Program-made: the position numbers and the translations under genes
NCBI RefSeq assembly: GCF_041080865.1
Contig: NZ_CP160906.1
Coordinates: 2,542,001-2,606,000 of the forward strand
Direction: 5' to 3'
Length of the DNA stretch: 64,000 bases
DNA from: Psychromonas sp. MME1
GTDB taxonomy: Bacteria > Pseudomonadota > Gammaproteobacteria > Enterobacterales > Psychromonadaceae
Shown here: in pieces, positions 1 through 8,668 of the stretch
Position numbering within the stretch: the first letter of the stretch is position 1
How the letters are laid out: the number at the start of each line of letters is the position of its first letter
The notes under the pieces: model-generated
Told to the model about the DNA's origin: nothing
Database searches by the model: none
The model's input: the letters and a program-made list of their open reading frames with translations, nothing else

Positions 1-294
1 AACATAAACCTGTACGCGTCCCCCCATATCTTGGATTGTCGCAAAACTTGCTTTACCCATGATACGACGAGTCATCATGCGACCAGCAACACTCACCTCA
101 ACGGCAAGCTCCTCTAACTCTTCTTTGCTTTTCGCTTCATATAACTGATGTAATTGATCGGAGATATTGGCACGACGGAAGTCATTTGGAAATGCTTGGC
201 CTTTTTCGCGCATCGCATTCAATTTAGCTAAACGCTGTGCCAGTATTTCATTTAACTCTTCTTGTGGTGCTTCTTCTTTTATTTGCTCTGACAT
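1..294 (-). CDS. lysS: Lysine--tRNA ligase, N-terminal part only (runs off the window)
   Basis: Cytoplasmic class II aminoacyl-tRNA synthetase that charges tRNA-Lys. Only about the first 98 residues are here. The reverse translation begins [18 protein letters not shown] and continues with AFPNDFRR, then [14 protein letters not shown], which are hallmarks of the N-terminal OB-fold anticodon-binding domain of LysS. It lies 34 bases downstream of prfB on the same strand, the prfB-lysS order known from enterobacteria and vibrios, so the two are probably co-transcribed. The catalytic domain is outside the window. Confidence 0.93.
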   Translation of the reverse strand, partial: MSEQIKEEAPQEELNEILAQRLAKLNAMREKGQAFPNDFRRANISDQLHQLYEAKSKEELEELAVEVSVAGRMMTRRIMGKASFATIQDMGGRVQVYV

Positions 295-328
295 GATAAT
301 TCCTGTTATTAATCTTTTAAAAATTTTA

Positions 329-1427
329 TTACAAACCTGATTTCAGGCTCGCTTCAATAAATTTATCCAAACCGCCATCGAGTACCGCTTGAGTATTGCG
401 GCTTTCAACACCGGTTCGCAAATCTTTAATGCGCGCATCATCTAAAACGTATGAACGAATTTGACTTCCCCAACCGATGTCCGATTTATTATCTTCACTC
501 GCCTGTTTTTGTGCATTCTGCTTTTGCAGTTCATATTCATACAACTTAGCTTTTAACTGCTTCATTGCTTGATCTTTATTTTTATGTTGCGAACGGTCAT
601 TTTGACACTGCACCACTATATTGGTTGGCACATGAGTAATACGTACCGCTGATTCAGTGGTGTTAACATGCTGTCCACCTGCACCTGATGCACGATATAC
701 ATCAATACGTAATTCCGCGGGATTAATCTGAATATCAATATCGTCATCAATTTCAGGATAAATAAAGGCTGATGCGAATGATGTATGACGACGTCCCGTT
801 GAGTCAAAGGGCGATTTACGAACAAGACGGTGAACCCCAGTTTCAGTTCGCAACCAACCAAAAGCATATTCGCCAGCAAAACGGATCGTTGCCCCTTTTA
901 TACCCGCGACATCCCCAGGAGAAACTTCCATTAATTCGGTTTTATAACCGTGAGCTTCACCCCAACGCAAATACATGCGCAATAATATATTTGCCCAATC
1001 TTGCGCTTCAGTGCCACCAGAGCCTGATTGAATATCCAAATAGCATGAACTTGCATCGTGTTTTCCTGAAAACATACGACGAAACTCAAGCATCTCTAAT
1101 TTTTTTTCTAATTCATCCGTTTGGCTTTGCGCTTCATCAAAACTATCTTGATCAGACTCCTCAACGGCCATTTCAACTAGCATTTCAATTTCTTCCGTGC
1201 CAGTGGCCAATTCATCAATCGTTTCCACCACTAATTCCAGTGAACTACGCTCTTTGCCTAATGCCTGGGCTCGATCTGGGTCATTCCATACATCGGGTGA
1301 TTCTAACTCACGGGTAACCTCTTCTAAACGCTCTAATTTAGCATCGTAGTCAAAGATACCCCCGGAGCAAATTAGCTCGCTCATTTAGGTCTTTTACTTT
1401 ATTTAAAATGGGATTGACTTCAAACAT
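329..1427 (-). CDS. prfB: Peptide chain release factor 2 (RF2), made by programmed +1 frameshift
   Basis: RF2 ends translation at UGA and UAA codons by releasing the peptide in the ribosome. The frame opens at ATG 1427 ([14 protein letters not shown]), reads 25 codons to an in-frame UGA at 1350-1352, and continues in the +1 frame as [12 protein letters not shown]. The joined product is 365 residues, the usual RF2 length. The class I release-factor GGQ loop is visible (SGAGGQHVN), as is the RF2 codon-recognition region RRHTSF (RF2 normally has [15 protein letters not shown]). An ATG at 1384 in the second frame would give a protein lacking the true N-terminus and is not the start. lysS follows closely. 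The UGA-dependent frameshift makes RF2 autoregulated, as established in E. coli. Confidence 0.97.
1349..1364 (-). promoter_or_regulatory. prfB programmed +1 frameshift site
   Basis: Read on the minus strand this is CGGGGGTATCTTTGAC: an internal Shine-Dalgarno-like G-run, three bases of spacing, the slippery CUU codon, the UGA stop and the C that makes UGA a weak stop. It matches the E. coli element (AGGGGGTATCTTTGAC) at all but the first base. When RF2 is scarce the ribosome slips forward and makes RF2. Confidence 0.95.
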
Positions 1428-1728
1428 TAAAAATCTCTATTGATTGCTGACGAAAAGAGCCGAATTTTAACCAATATCCGCTGAAATATATAGAGCATAA
1501 AGAAAATAAGTAAATTTGTTCACTATCTTTTTCTGCCATTAACCGCCATTTTTTGGCTCAACGAGCGTAAAGTGGATAAAAACCAATAAATTTCCTGTTT
1601 TTTTATCAACGCGGGGATGCAATTTTTTTTCATTGCCGTAAAGTACAACGTTCGTATAACAAGGTTCGCCCTAACCCGATACAGGTTAGAAGCGACGCAA
1701 TTTACCAATTGTATATTAGGAGAAAGTT
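1428..1728. other. Divergent intergenic region between prfB and ilvI
   Basis: About 300 bases without a gene. It must hold the promoters of both divergent operons. A good ribosome-binding site (AGGAGAAAG) sits just before ilvI. I looked for a leader peptide rich in Leu/Val/Ile codons and saw none, so ilvIH is more likely regulated by Lrp, as in E. coli, than by attenuation (inference). Confidence 0.5.
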
Positions 1729-3453
1729 ATGGAGATGTTATCTGGCGCTGAAATGGTTGTCCGATCACTACAGGATGAAGGTATAGAGCATATTTTCGGT
1801 TATCCTGGCGGTTCCGTATTAGATATCTACGACGCTATTTTTCAATGTAGCGATATTGAACACTATTTAGTTCGTCATGAACAAGCAGCCGTACACATGG
1901 CAGATGCTTATTCAAGAGCGACGGGCAAAGTAGGCACCGTTCTGGTAACAGCAGGACCAGGTGCGACAAACTGTATTACAGGCATTGCAACAGCTTATAT
2001 GGACTCTATTCCATTAGTGGTACTTTCAGGACAAGTACCCACCAATTGGATTGGTGATGATGCATTCCAAGAAACGGATATGATTGGGGTTTCTCGCCCA
2101 GTCGTAAAACACAGTTTCTTATGCCGCACAGCAGAAGAAATACCCATTGCCATCAAAAAAGCATTCTATCTTGCATCAACTGGACGACCAGGTCCCGTTG
2201 TTGTCGATTTACCAAAAGATGTGCAAAACCCACTGAATAAATTTCCCTATGAATACCCAAAAAGTGTCAGTTTACGCTCGTATAACCCAACCTTTAGTGG
2301 TCATAAAGGGCAAATAAAACGCGCCTTAAACGCATTACTCAAAGCTAAAAGGCCTGTACTTTATGTTGGTGGTGGTGCCATTGCATGTAATGCATCTAAA
2401 CAAATCATTGAACTGGCTGAAAAATTAAACTTACCCGTAACCAATACGTTAATGGGGTTAGGGGCATTTCCAGGGCAACATAAACAAAATATCGGTATGC
2501 TGGGTATGCATGGCACCTATGAAGCCAATCTAACCATGCACAATGCAGATCTTATTTTTGCATTAGGCGCGCGTTTTGATGATCGTGTTACCAATAATGT
2601 CGAAAAATTTTGTCCAAACGCTAAAATTATGCAAATTGATATTGATCCAACTTCAATTTCAAAAAATATTCATGTTGACCTGCCTATCGTTGGTTCTATA
2701 GAGATTGTTTTACAGCAAATGCTTGATTTGCTACTAGTCACGCAGGAAACAAATGACGCAGAAAAAATAGCACAGTGGTGGGATAAAATTAATATTTGGC
2801 GCGCTAAAAACTGCCTTGCTTACAAAACATCGAATAGCCACATTAAGCCACAACAGGTAATTGAAAGTTTATACAAAGTTACCAATGGGGATGCCATTGT
2901 CACCTCTGATGTAGGCCAACACCAAATGTTCGCAGCGCTTTACTACCCCTTCAAAGAGCCGCGTCAATGGATTAACTCGGGTGGCTTAGGCACAATGGGC
3001 TTCGGTCTACCTGCTGCTATCGGCTGTAAAATTGCTTATCCAGATCGTCCCGTTGTTTGTGTGACTGGTGACGGTTCAATTCAAATGAATATCCAAGAGC
3101 TTTCAACCTGTATGCAATACAACATCCCCGTTGTTATTGTCCTACTAAATAATCGCTCTTTGGGGATGGTAAAACAGTGGCAGAAAATGTTCTACGGTGG
3201 CCGTCAGTCTCACTCCTATATGGATAGTGTTCCTGATTTTGTTAAATTATCTGAAGCTTATAACCATGTTGGTATCAAAGTTGATACTCTTGATGAACTT
3301 GAGCCTGCGCTTGAACGTGCATTTGAACTCAAGGATCGCGTCGTGTTTATTGATGTCATGATTGATCCAGAGGAGCACGTTTACCCAATGCAAATTAAGT
3401 TCGGTAGCATGGAAGATATGTATTTAAGCAAAACGGAGCAAACTAATGCGTAG
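1729..3453 (+). CDS. ilvI: Acetolactate synthase, large (catalytic) subunit
   Basis: Catalyses the first common step of valine, leucine and isoleucine synthesis: condensation of pyruvate with pyruvate or 2-oxobutyrate using thiamine diphosphate. The protein is 574 residues, as for E. coli IlvI, and begins [14 protein letters not shown], almost identical to IlvI. The N-terminal ThDP domain carries GYPGG (about residues 24-28) and the catalytic glutamate in [10 protein letters not shown] (Glu51). The central FAD-binding domain and the C-terminal ThDP domain with [12 protein letters not shown] follow. It overlaps ilvH by 8 bases, so the two subunits are translationally coupled. Confidence 0.97.
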   Translation: MEMLSGAEMVVRSLQDEGIEHIFGYPGGSVLDIYDAIFQCSDIEHYLVRHEQAAVHMADAYSRATGKVGTVLVTAGPGATNCITGIATAYMDSIPLVVLSGQVPTNWIGDDAFQETDMIGVSRPVVKHSFLCRTAEEIPIAIKKAFYLASTGRPGPVVVDLPKDVQNPLNKFPYEYPKSVSLRSYNPTFSGHKGQIKRALNALLKAKRPVLYVGGGAIACNASKQIIELAEKLNLPVTNTLMGLGAFPGQHKQNIGMLGMHGTYEANLTMHNADLIFALGARFDDRVTNNVEKFCPNAKIMQIDIDPTSISKNIHVDLPIVGSIEIVLQQMLDLLLVTQETNDAEKIAQWWDKINIWRAKNCLAYKTSNSHIKPQQVIESLYKVTNGDAIVTSDVGQHQMFAALYYPFKEPRQWINSGGLGTMGFGLPAAIGCKIAYPDRPVVCVTGDGSIQMNIQELSTCMQYNIPVVIVLLNNRSLGMVKQWQKMFYGGRQSHSYMDSVPDFVKLSEAYNHVGIKVDTLDELEPALERAFELKDRVVFIDVMIDPEEHVYPMQIKFGSMEDMYLSKTEQTNA

Positions 3454-3943
3454 TATTATTTCTGTATTACTTGAAAATGAATCAGGTGCACTTTCTCGCG
3501 TTGTTGGGCTTTTTTCACAGCGCGGTTATAACATTGAATCATTAACGGTGTCACCAACCAATGATAAAACGTTATCACGCATGACTATCACCACGGAAGT
3601 GTCCGATGTAGCACGTCTTGAACAGATGATGAAACAATTACATAAATTGGTCGATGTCTTGCGCGTATCGGAATTAACTGAAGGCCCACATGTTGAACGT
3701 GAACTTTTATTAGTAAAAGTTCGCACATTAAATGATACTCGTGAAGAGATAAAACGTTGTGCCGATATCTATCGTGGCCAAATTGTTGATATCACACAAA
3801 ACCTTTACACCATCCAACTAAGTGGTACTTGTTCTAAGCTTGATGCATTTATTGCAACACTTGAAGATACCTGTGAAATTGTTGAGGTTGTTCGCTCTGG
3901 TGTCTGTGGTATCGCACGCGGTGAAAAAGCACTACGCGGTTAA
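3446..3943 (+). CDS. ilvH: Acetolactate synthase, small regulatory subunit
   Basis: Binds IlvI, raises its activity and confers feedback inhibition by valine. The 165-residue protein has the N-terminal ACT domain ([20 protein letters not shown], residues 8-27, close to IlvH) and the ALS_ss C-terminal domain. Its ATG lies inside the end of ilvI (8-base overlap). A strong terminator follows at 3966-4003, ending the ilvIH unit. Confidence 0.97.
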   Translation: MRSIISVLLENESGALSRVVGLFSQRGYNIESLTVSPTNDKTLSRMTITTEVSDVARLEQMMKQLHKLVDVLRVSELTEGPHVERELLLVKVRTLNDTREEIKRCADIYRGQIVDITQNLYTIQLSGTCSKLDAFIATLEDTCEIVEVVRSGVCGIARGEKALRG

Positions 3944-3965
3944 ATGGTAAAACTGATTACCCTAT

Positions 3966-4003
3966 AAAATGCAAAGCTCAGAATTCTGGCTTTGCATTTT
4001 TTA
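3966..4003 (+). terminator. Rho-independent terminator of ilvIH
   Basis: AAATGCAAAGC, a short loop, then GCTTTGCATTTTTT: a stem of about 11 pairs followed by a T run, 23 bases after the ilvH stop codon. Confidence 0.9.
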
Positions 4004-4021
4004 TTTCTACTAGGAGCGGTT

Positions 4022-4231
4022 ATGTTCGAGTTAGGTGCATTATTACTCTCTGCATTTATTCTATTTATGTTTGGTTTATCAACTATTAGCTTAATCTGTA
4101 TCGGGGCTATTATCATTTTGAGCTTTATCTTGTTGAATACGATTGCATTTATCTTTAAATTTGCATTTTGGATTATTTTAGCAATGATTATCTATTACCT
4201 CTTTTTCAACAAGGAACGGGATCAACCATGA
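4022..4231 (+). CDS. Small inner-membrane protein, PspG-like
   Basis: A 69-residue, very hydrophobic protein with two or three membrane segments (about residues 5-25, 27-47 and 48-63) and a short charged tail. Start chosen at ATG 4022 because a GGAG site lies 6 bases before it; a TTG further upstream lies inside the ilvH terminator. The opening MFEL, the spacing of hydrophobic blocks and the FWIILAMIIYYL segment recall phage-shock protein PspG (YjbO), an effector of the envelope stress response. The match is by eye and weak. Its TGA stop overlaps the ATG of the next gene (ATGA), so it is coupled to the copper chaperone gene. Confidence 0.55.
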   Translation: MFELGALLLSAFILFMFGLSTISLICIGAIIILSFILLNTIAFIFKFAFWIILAMIIYYLFFNKERDQP

Positions 4232-4677
4232 AAATTTTTAATTACGCACTGATACTAGCGAGCTTACTGCTCAGTAACACTCTGCTTGCAAATACACTGA
4301 CTGTCGACAACGCCTACGTCAGAGCAACACCACCACACGCACAAAATAGTGCAGCTTTTATGGTGATAAGCAATAGTAGCGAACAAAACATCAATCTTGT
4401 TTCAGCTAGCTCTGATATTGCTGAACGCGTCGAATTACACACCCATATAATGCAAGATGGGTTAATGAAAATGCGTCAGGTTGCAAAAATTGAAGTCCCA
4501 GCGAAGCAGCAAGCAATACTACAACCTGGTGGTTTGCATATAATGTTTATTGGCTTAAAAGAGGACCTGAAAGAGAATAAGTCTGTTATAGTGAAATTGT
4601 TATTTGATAATGGTGAAGAGATGACGATTAACGCACCGATCAAAAAAACTGTAATGCATAAAAATAAAACCAATTAA
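4228..4677 (+). CDS. Periplasmic copper chaperone, PCu(A)C family
   Basis: A 149-residue secreted protein with a signal peptide (MKIFNYALILASLLLSNTLLA, cleavage near residue 21). The mature part is a single PCuAC domain: ELHTHIMQDGLMKMRQV supplies the first His/Met ligands and GGLHIMFIGL the second HxM pair. Family members bind Cu(I) in the periplasm and deliver it to the CuA or CuB site of cytochrome c oxidase. An upstream ATG 4168 lies in the previous gene in another frame and is not used. It starts in a four-base overlap with the PspG-like gene. Confidence 0.88.
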   Translation: MKIFNYALILASLLLSNTLLANTLTVDNAYVRATPPHAQNSAAFMVISNSSEQNINLVSASSDIAERVELHTHIMQDGLMKMRQVAKIEVPAKQQAILQPGGLHIMFIGLKEDLKENKSVIVKLLFDNGEEMTINAPIKKTVMHKNKTN

Positions 4678-4701
4678 TAATTACAATCAATAGGATTAAC
4701 A

Positions 4702-5337
4702 ATGAAAAAACAGATCTGCGCAGCCGTTGTGGCTGGCCTTATAAGCATGCCAACTATGGCTGATTTCTTAGGCGTATATGCAGGTGTTGATTACCGCAAA
4801 ACAAAAACCAATCATACAGCCAATGGCTATACGGATGGATTTGATGACACGAATAACTTTTCGGGGTATCTCGCATTTGAGCACTTTATTCCACTCGTCC
4901 CCAATGCAAAAATCAAATACTCAGACTTAAGTGGTGAACACAGTGCAGACTCGAAGAACATTGACAGTTCATCAAAGAATGCCATTTTGTATTACCAACT
5001 ACTTGATAACAGCTTGTTTGAGTTGGACTTTGGTCTGGCATACACCCGTGTTGAAACAGACTACGACAATTTAAGCACAAATTTAGGGCAAGCTTACGGT
5101 GCTGCAAAAGTGCATATCCCAGGTATTGCTATGCATGCATTCACTGAAGTTATTAGCGGCTCTATCAACGATGATGATGCAACAGACGCAGAAATTGGCC
5201 TTGCTTATACATTCAATCCGAATTCTGCGTTATTAAATTTTTCCCTACGAGCAGGTTACCGCTACCAAGAGGCAAAAATAGACCGCTTTAAACAAGAAAA
5301 TAAGGGGCCATTTATCGGTCTGGAAGCACATTTCTAA
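4702..5337 (+). CDS. Outer-membrane beta-barrel protein, TIGR04219-like
   Basis: A 211-residue protein with a signal peptide (MKKQICAAVVAGLISMPTMA) followed by alternating hydrophobic/polar strands (for example GVYAGVDYR, ALLNFSLRAGYRYQ) and a C-terminal phenylalanine (GLEAHF), as expected for a BAM-assembled outer-membrane barrel. It resembles the TIGR04219 family of vibrios and relatives, whose function is unknown. Ribosome-binding site AGGA lies just before the ATG. Its stop codon overlaps the stop of a convergent small reading frame. Confidence 0.75.
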   Translation: MKKQICAAVVAGLISMPTMADFLGVYAGVDYRKTKTNHTANGYTDGFDDTNNFSGYLAFEHFIPLVPNAKIKYSDLSGEHSADSKNIDSSSKNAILYYQLLDNSLFELDFGLAYTRVETDYDNLSTNLGQAYGAAKVHIPGIAMHAFTEVISGSINDDDATDAEIGLAYTFNPNSALLNFSLRAGYRYQEAKIDRFKQENKGPFIGLEAHF

Positions 5338-5558
5338 TAGTTCGTCACATTAAATGATCGAGTGCTTAACGGACTACGCTCATTGATAACAATCCCCGCC
5401 ATAAATGTGCACAAGCGTAGCTTAAACACATCACGCGGGGACTGTAATTGATACCGGTTAGAATAAAGAACAGAACCAACATCCCCATTCTCACCCCCAG
5501 CATAAAAAACAACAAAAGGCATATAAGAGACACCGCCATTACAGCTAATGCCATTCAT
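5334..5558 (-). CDS. Small hypothetical reading frame downstream of the LuxR-type gene
   Basis: A possible 74-residue protein (MNGISCNGGVSYMPFVV...). Its ATG directly follows the TAG stop of the LuxR-type regulator, so it could be translated by re-initiation, and its stop overlaps that of the outer-membrane protein gene tail to tail. No family is recognised and there is no independent ribosome-binding site. A second frame (62 residues from 5554, hydrophobic) overlaps it. It may be a real small gene, the end of a decayed gene, or noise. Confidence 0.25.
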   Translation of the reverse strand: MNGISCNGGVSYMPFVVFYAGGENGDVGSVLYSNRYQLQSPRDVFKLRLCTFMAGIVINERSPLSTRSFNVTNY

Positions 5559-6677
5559 CTATATGACCAATTGCTCTTTGTGCATAATGTTGCAAGCCGG
5601 ACTGGTCATCACCTTGACAACTAACTCACTCTGCCGCTTCGTTGCTGTTTTTTTCATTATTGTTTTTAAATAGCTCCTAACGGTTTCATAACTTAAGTTA
5701 GCTATTTTCGCAACCTCCAATAGTGAGTGACCATTTACCAACTCACTACAAATTAGACTTTCTTTGGTTGATAAATTATATAATTGAGATAACAGCTCCC
5801 TATTCACACAGGGAAGATGTCGATGGTAAATGAAAAGTGCAACACCAGCATGGCGGCCTTGTTTATGAAACAAAGGTGCAAATGTTAATGTGGTAGGGAT
5901 TGCATCATCACCAGATAGTTGAATATTACAGATTGAGTTTTGTTGTAAACATCTTTGTATTGCACGCTGAATACGCTGATTAATTTTAACATTTATCCAA
6001 TGCAAGGTCTGATTAACTTTCTTTAAATAGTTATGCGAAGATAAAAACTGTTCTGCTTGTTGATTACAATCAGCCACATAACCTTGCTCATCCAATAAAA
6101 TAACAGGTAACTGAATTTGATTGAATAATAATTTTCTTATCAAATGTGGTTGATCATATTTCAATTTAAGTTGGTAAAGCTGCATTGAATGTTGAATGTG
6201 TGGAATGATTCTTTCTATAAAGCGATTCTCCTGCAATGAAAATTCACCTTGATTTTTACTTCGATGAAAAAAGAACTGGCAGCTCGATTCAGACTCATAA
6301 CTCAACACGCTTCCACCAGCATAATAAATATCAAGATCCCTATTTAAACGCTGAAAAAAATCTGGATTTACTTGTAGCATTAACTCTGCGTCACAATCCC
6401 CCATGGTAATCAACTCACCAGGCAACGCTTCACTCAAACGCATAATCAAAGGATCTTTCTTGCTATTCTGCTGCAAAAAAAGTGATGCATCGCTAATATC
6501 CAACCCCTCCATCCAGATAATATTTTCCCTTTCTAGCGACTCATTAAACACCACAATGGCAGCGGAAAGTAGATTACAACGCTGAACGAATTGCTTTAAA
6601 AATGGTTTAAAACCAGCAGGCTGAACTAAAGCAGTATATAACGATTGTATTAACCGCTCACAGTCAGATTCAACCAT
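5559..6677 (-). CDS. LuxR-family transcriptional regulator with PAS-like sensor region
   Basis: A 372-residue regulator. The C-terminus has a LuxR/GerE helix-turn-helix (LSTKESLICSELVNGHSL, then SYETVRSYLKTIMKKT), about residues 305-360. The middle (residues about 180-290) looks like a PAS fold (LLDEQGYVADCNQQAEQFL). The N-terminal 170 residues are an unrecognised helical region. ATG 6677 is preferred over ATG 6698 because AGGGAG lies 6 bases before it. It is divergent from the large calcium-repeat lipoprotein gene and shares with it a 164-base promoter region containing an inverted repeat, so it may control that gene (inference). Confidence 0.82.
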   Translation of the reverse strand: MVESDCERLIQSLYTALVQPAGFKPFLKQFVQRCNLLSAAIVVFNESLERENIIWMEGLDISDASLFLQQNSKKDPLIMRLSEALPGELITMGDCDAELMLQVNPDFFQRLNRDLDIYYAGGSVLSYESESSCQFFFHRSKNQGEFSLQENRFIERIIPHIQHSMQLYQLKLKYDQPHLIRKLLFNQIQLPVILLDEQGYVADCNQQAEQFLSSHNYLKKVNQTLHWINVKINQRIQRAIQRCLQQNSICNIQLSGDDAIPTTLTFAPLFHKQGRHAGVALFIYHRHLPCVNRELLSQLYNLSTKESLICSELVNGHSLLEVAKIANLSYETVRSYLKTIMKKTATKRQSELVVKVMTSPACNIMHKEQLVI

Positions 6678-6751
6678 ATGCAACTCCCTATTAATCATTA
6701 AGCTTCAGAAAATGGCTATACATCAATGATATATCAAACAATTACCAGTTT

Positions 6752-6769
6752 ATACCCAAATGGGGGTAT
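6752..6769. promoter_or_regulatory. Inverted repeat, possible operator between luxR-type and lipoprotein genes
   Basis: ATACCC-AAATGG-GGGTAT: perfect six-base arms around a six-base spacer, 72 bases before the lipoprotein ATG and 75 bases before the regulator start. The position suits an operator for the neighbouring regulator; binding is not shown. Confidence 0.4.
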
Positions 6770-6841
6770 TTGCAGCGGTACTTTTATATTATTGTGAAAC
6801 CTAACATCTCAGTAAAAAGCATAATATAAAAGGAGTTAATT

Positions 6842-8668
6842 ATGAAATTACATCCGCTTGTCCTGGCATTAGGTCTAACACCATTGGTAGGTTGTGGAGG
6901 AGGAAGTTCATCATCTGATAACGCCACCGCGACTAGCTACTCAGTATATGCAATTGATGGATATCTACGCAACGCGCAAGTATGGCTTGATCTAAATGGT
7001 AATTATCAATTAGATTTAGGAGAGCCAGAGGCACTTTCTGGAGAAGGTGGTTTAACCATATTAGATACAACCAATATCAGCAATCCAGAGCAATACTCGG
7101 TTGTTGTCAAGGCAATTGCAGCACAAACAATTGATGAAGATACTGTGACTGTAAGCAATCCCAATGGCATCGCAATTACCACTCCATTTTTATTATCCGC
7201 ACCAGCGGGTCAAACAGTCATATCTCCGCTTTCCACCTTAGTTAAAATAAAAATGGATAACGGCCAGGATCAGCAGCAAGCAATGACAGCTGTCGCAACA
7301 GAGTTAGGTATTGTCGAAGACGCCTTACTTGGGGATTATATTGCAGCCAACCAAGGTGATATCGCAGCAAAAGCTAATGCAGTCGTAGAGTTAGGCGTAC
7401 TGCCTGAGTCTGAACAAAAATTACAGGAAATTAGCCAAGATAATAGTAATCTTGATGAGCAGTTAACGACGCACTTAGAGACGGTGAAAGTACTAACCGA
7501 AGAGCAACGTTTAGTTAAAGAAGAAGACGGTAGTATCACTGTAGCGACAAAAATCGATACGGATGATGATGGTGTCATTGATGATAAAGATGCTTTTCCA
7601 ACAGATGCCAGCGAATGGTTAGACAGTGATAAAGATGGCATGGGCAACAATAGCGATGCTTTCCCAAATGATGCGACCGAAACTGTAGATACCGATAAAG
7701 ACGGTGTAGGTGACAATAGCGATGCCTTCCCTAATGATGCGACAGAAACTGTAGATACCGATAAAGACGGCATGGGTGACAATAGCGATGCCTTCCCTAA
7801 TGATGCGACAGAAACTGTAGATAGCGATCAAGACGGTGTGGGTGACAATAGCGATGCCTTCCCTAATGATGCGACTGAAACAGTAGATACCGATAAAGAC
7901 GGCATGGGTGACAATAGCGATGCCTTCCCTAATGATGCGACAGAAACTGTAGATAGCGATCAAGACGGTGTGGGTGACAATAGCGATGCCTTCCCAAATA
8001 ATGCGACTGAAAGCGCAGATACCGATAAAGATGGTATGGGTGACAATAGCGATGCCTTCCCTAATGATGCGTCAGAAACTGTAGATAGCGATCAAGACGG
8101 TGTGGGTGACAATAGCGATGCCTTCCCAAATAATGCGACTGAAAGCGCAGATACCGATAAAGATGGCATCGGTGACAATAGCGATGCCTTCCCTAATGAT
8201 GCGTCAGAAACTGTAGATAGCGATCAAGACGGTGTGGGTGACAATAGCGATGCCTTCCCAAATGATGCGACTGAAAACGCAGATACCGATCAAGATGGCA
8301 TCGGTGACAATAGCGATGCTTATGCCAATGATCCTGATAAATCTGTGCTTGATACGTTTAGCAACAAAACATATACAACACCATTTATCCACCCTGTATT
8401 TAGAAAAGTAACCATTGTTGCAGTAAATACAGAAACATATATTCAAACGTTCAATAATGGTGATATACAAACGGCAACCATGATCTCTTATACCGCACTC
8501 AATGGTGTTCACTATGGTCATAACGAAATATTGGACCTATTAAAAACAGATGGCAGTTTTAACAGAATTAGTGCATGGAAATATGACTTCAACCTTGATG
8601 GTAACGCTCAATTTATCGGTGCCGCAATTGATATCGGTAATGAACAGCTAGTGGTGAAAACTTCTTAA
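6842..8668 (+). CDS. Calcium-repeat surface lipoprotein, 5' part of a gene split by a frameshift
   Basis: A 608-residue frame with a lipoprotein signal peptide: lipobox LVGC, Cys18, followed by a Gly/Ser linker. Residues about 35-235 form a domain of the kind found at the start of large marine adhesin-like lipoproteins (YAIDGYLRNAQVWLDLNGN). Residues 239-502 are twelve 22-residue Asp-rich repeats (DTDKDGMGDNSDAFPNDATE) of the thrombospondin type 3 or cadherin-like calcium-binding kind. The frame stops at 8666-8668. The next frame starts at the overlapping ATG, has no signal peptide and looks like the rest of the same protein. Strong AAGGAG site before the ATG. Divergent from the LuxR-type gene. 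Confidence 0.8.
   Translation: MKLHPLVLALGLTPLVGCGGGSSSSDNATATSYSVYAIDGYLRNAQVWLDLNGNYQLDLGEPEALSGEGGLTILDTTNISNPEQYSVVVKAIAAQTIDEDTVTVSNPNGIAITTPFLLSAPAGQTVISPLSTLVKIKMDNGQDQQQAMTAVATELGIVEDALLGDYIAANQGDIAAKANAVVELGVLPESEQKLQEISQDNSNLDEQLTTHLETVKVLTEEQRLVKEEDGSITVATKIDTDDDGVIDDKDAFPTDASEWLDSDKDGMGNNSDAFPNDATETVDTDKDGVGDNSDAFPNDATETVDTDKDGMGDNSDAFPNDATETVDSDQDGVGDNSDAFPNDATETVDTDKDGMGDNSDAFPNDATETVDSDQDGVGDNSDAFPNNATESADTDKDGMGDNSDAFPNDASETVDSDQDGVGDNSDAFPNNATESADTDKDGIGDNSDAFPNDASETVDSDQDGVGDNSDAFPNDATENADTDQDGIGDNSDAYANDPDKSVLDTFSNKTYTTPFIHPVFRKVTIVAVNTETYIQTFNNGDIQTATMISYTALNGVHYGHNEILDLLKTDGSFNRISAWKYDFNLDGNAQFIGAAIDIGNEQLVVKTS
7556..8347 (+). repeat. Twelve tandem 66-base repeats coding for Asp-rich calcium-binding units
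   Basis: Twelve head-to-tail 66-base units, each coding for 22 residues (D-[TS]-D-[KQ]-D-G-x-G-D-N-S-D-A-F-P-N-[DN]-A-[TS]-E). The first and last units have diverged. The inner ones alternate between a TDKDGM/I form and an SDQDGV form, so the current period is 132 bases: the array grew by duplication of pairs. Large open frames on the reverse strand here are shadows of the repeat. Confidence 0.95.

Noticed and set aside
1523-1728. Leader peptide and attenuator for ilvIH
   Set aside because: No short frame rich in branched-chain codons with a ribosome-binding site, and no terminator hairpin before ilvI.
7336-8521. Long reverse-strand frames with tandem repeats opposite the lipoprotein gene
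   Set aside because: They are the complement of the 66-base repeats; there are no ribosome-binding sites and the forward frame has the signal peptide and domains.
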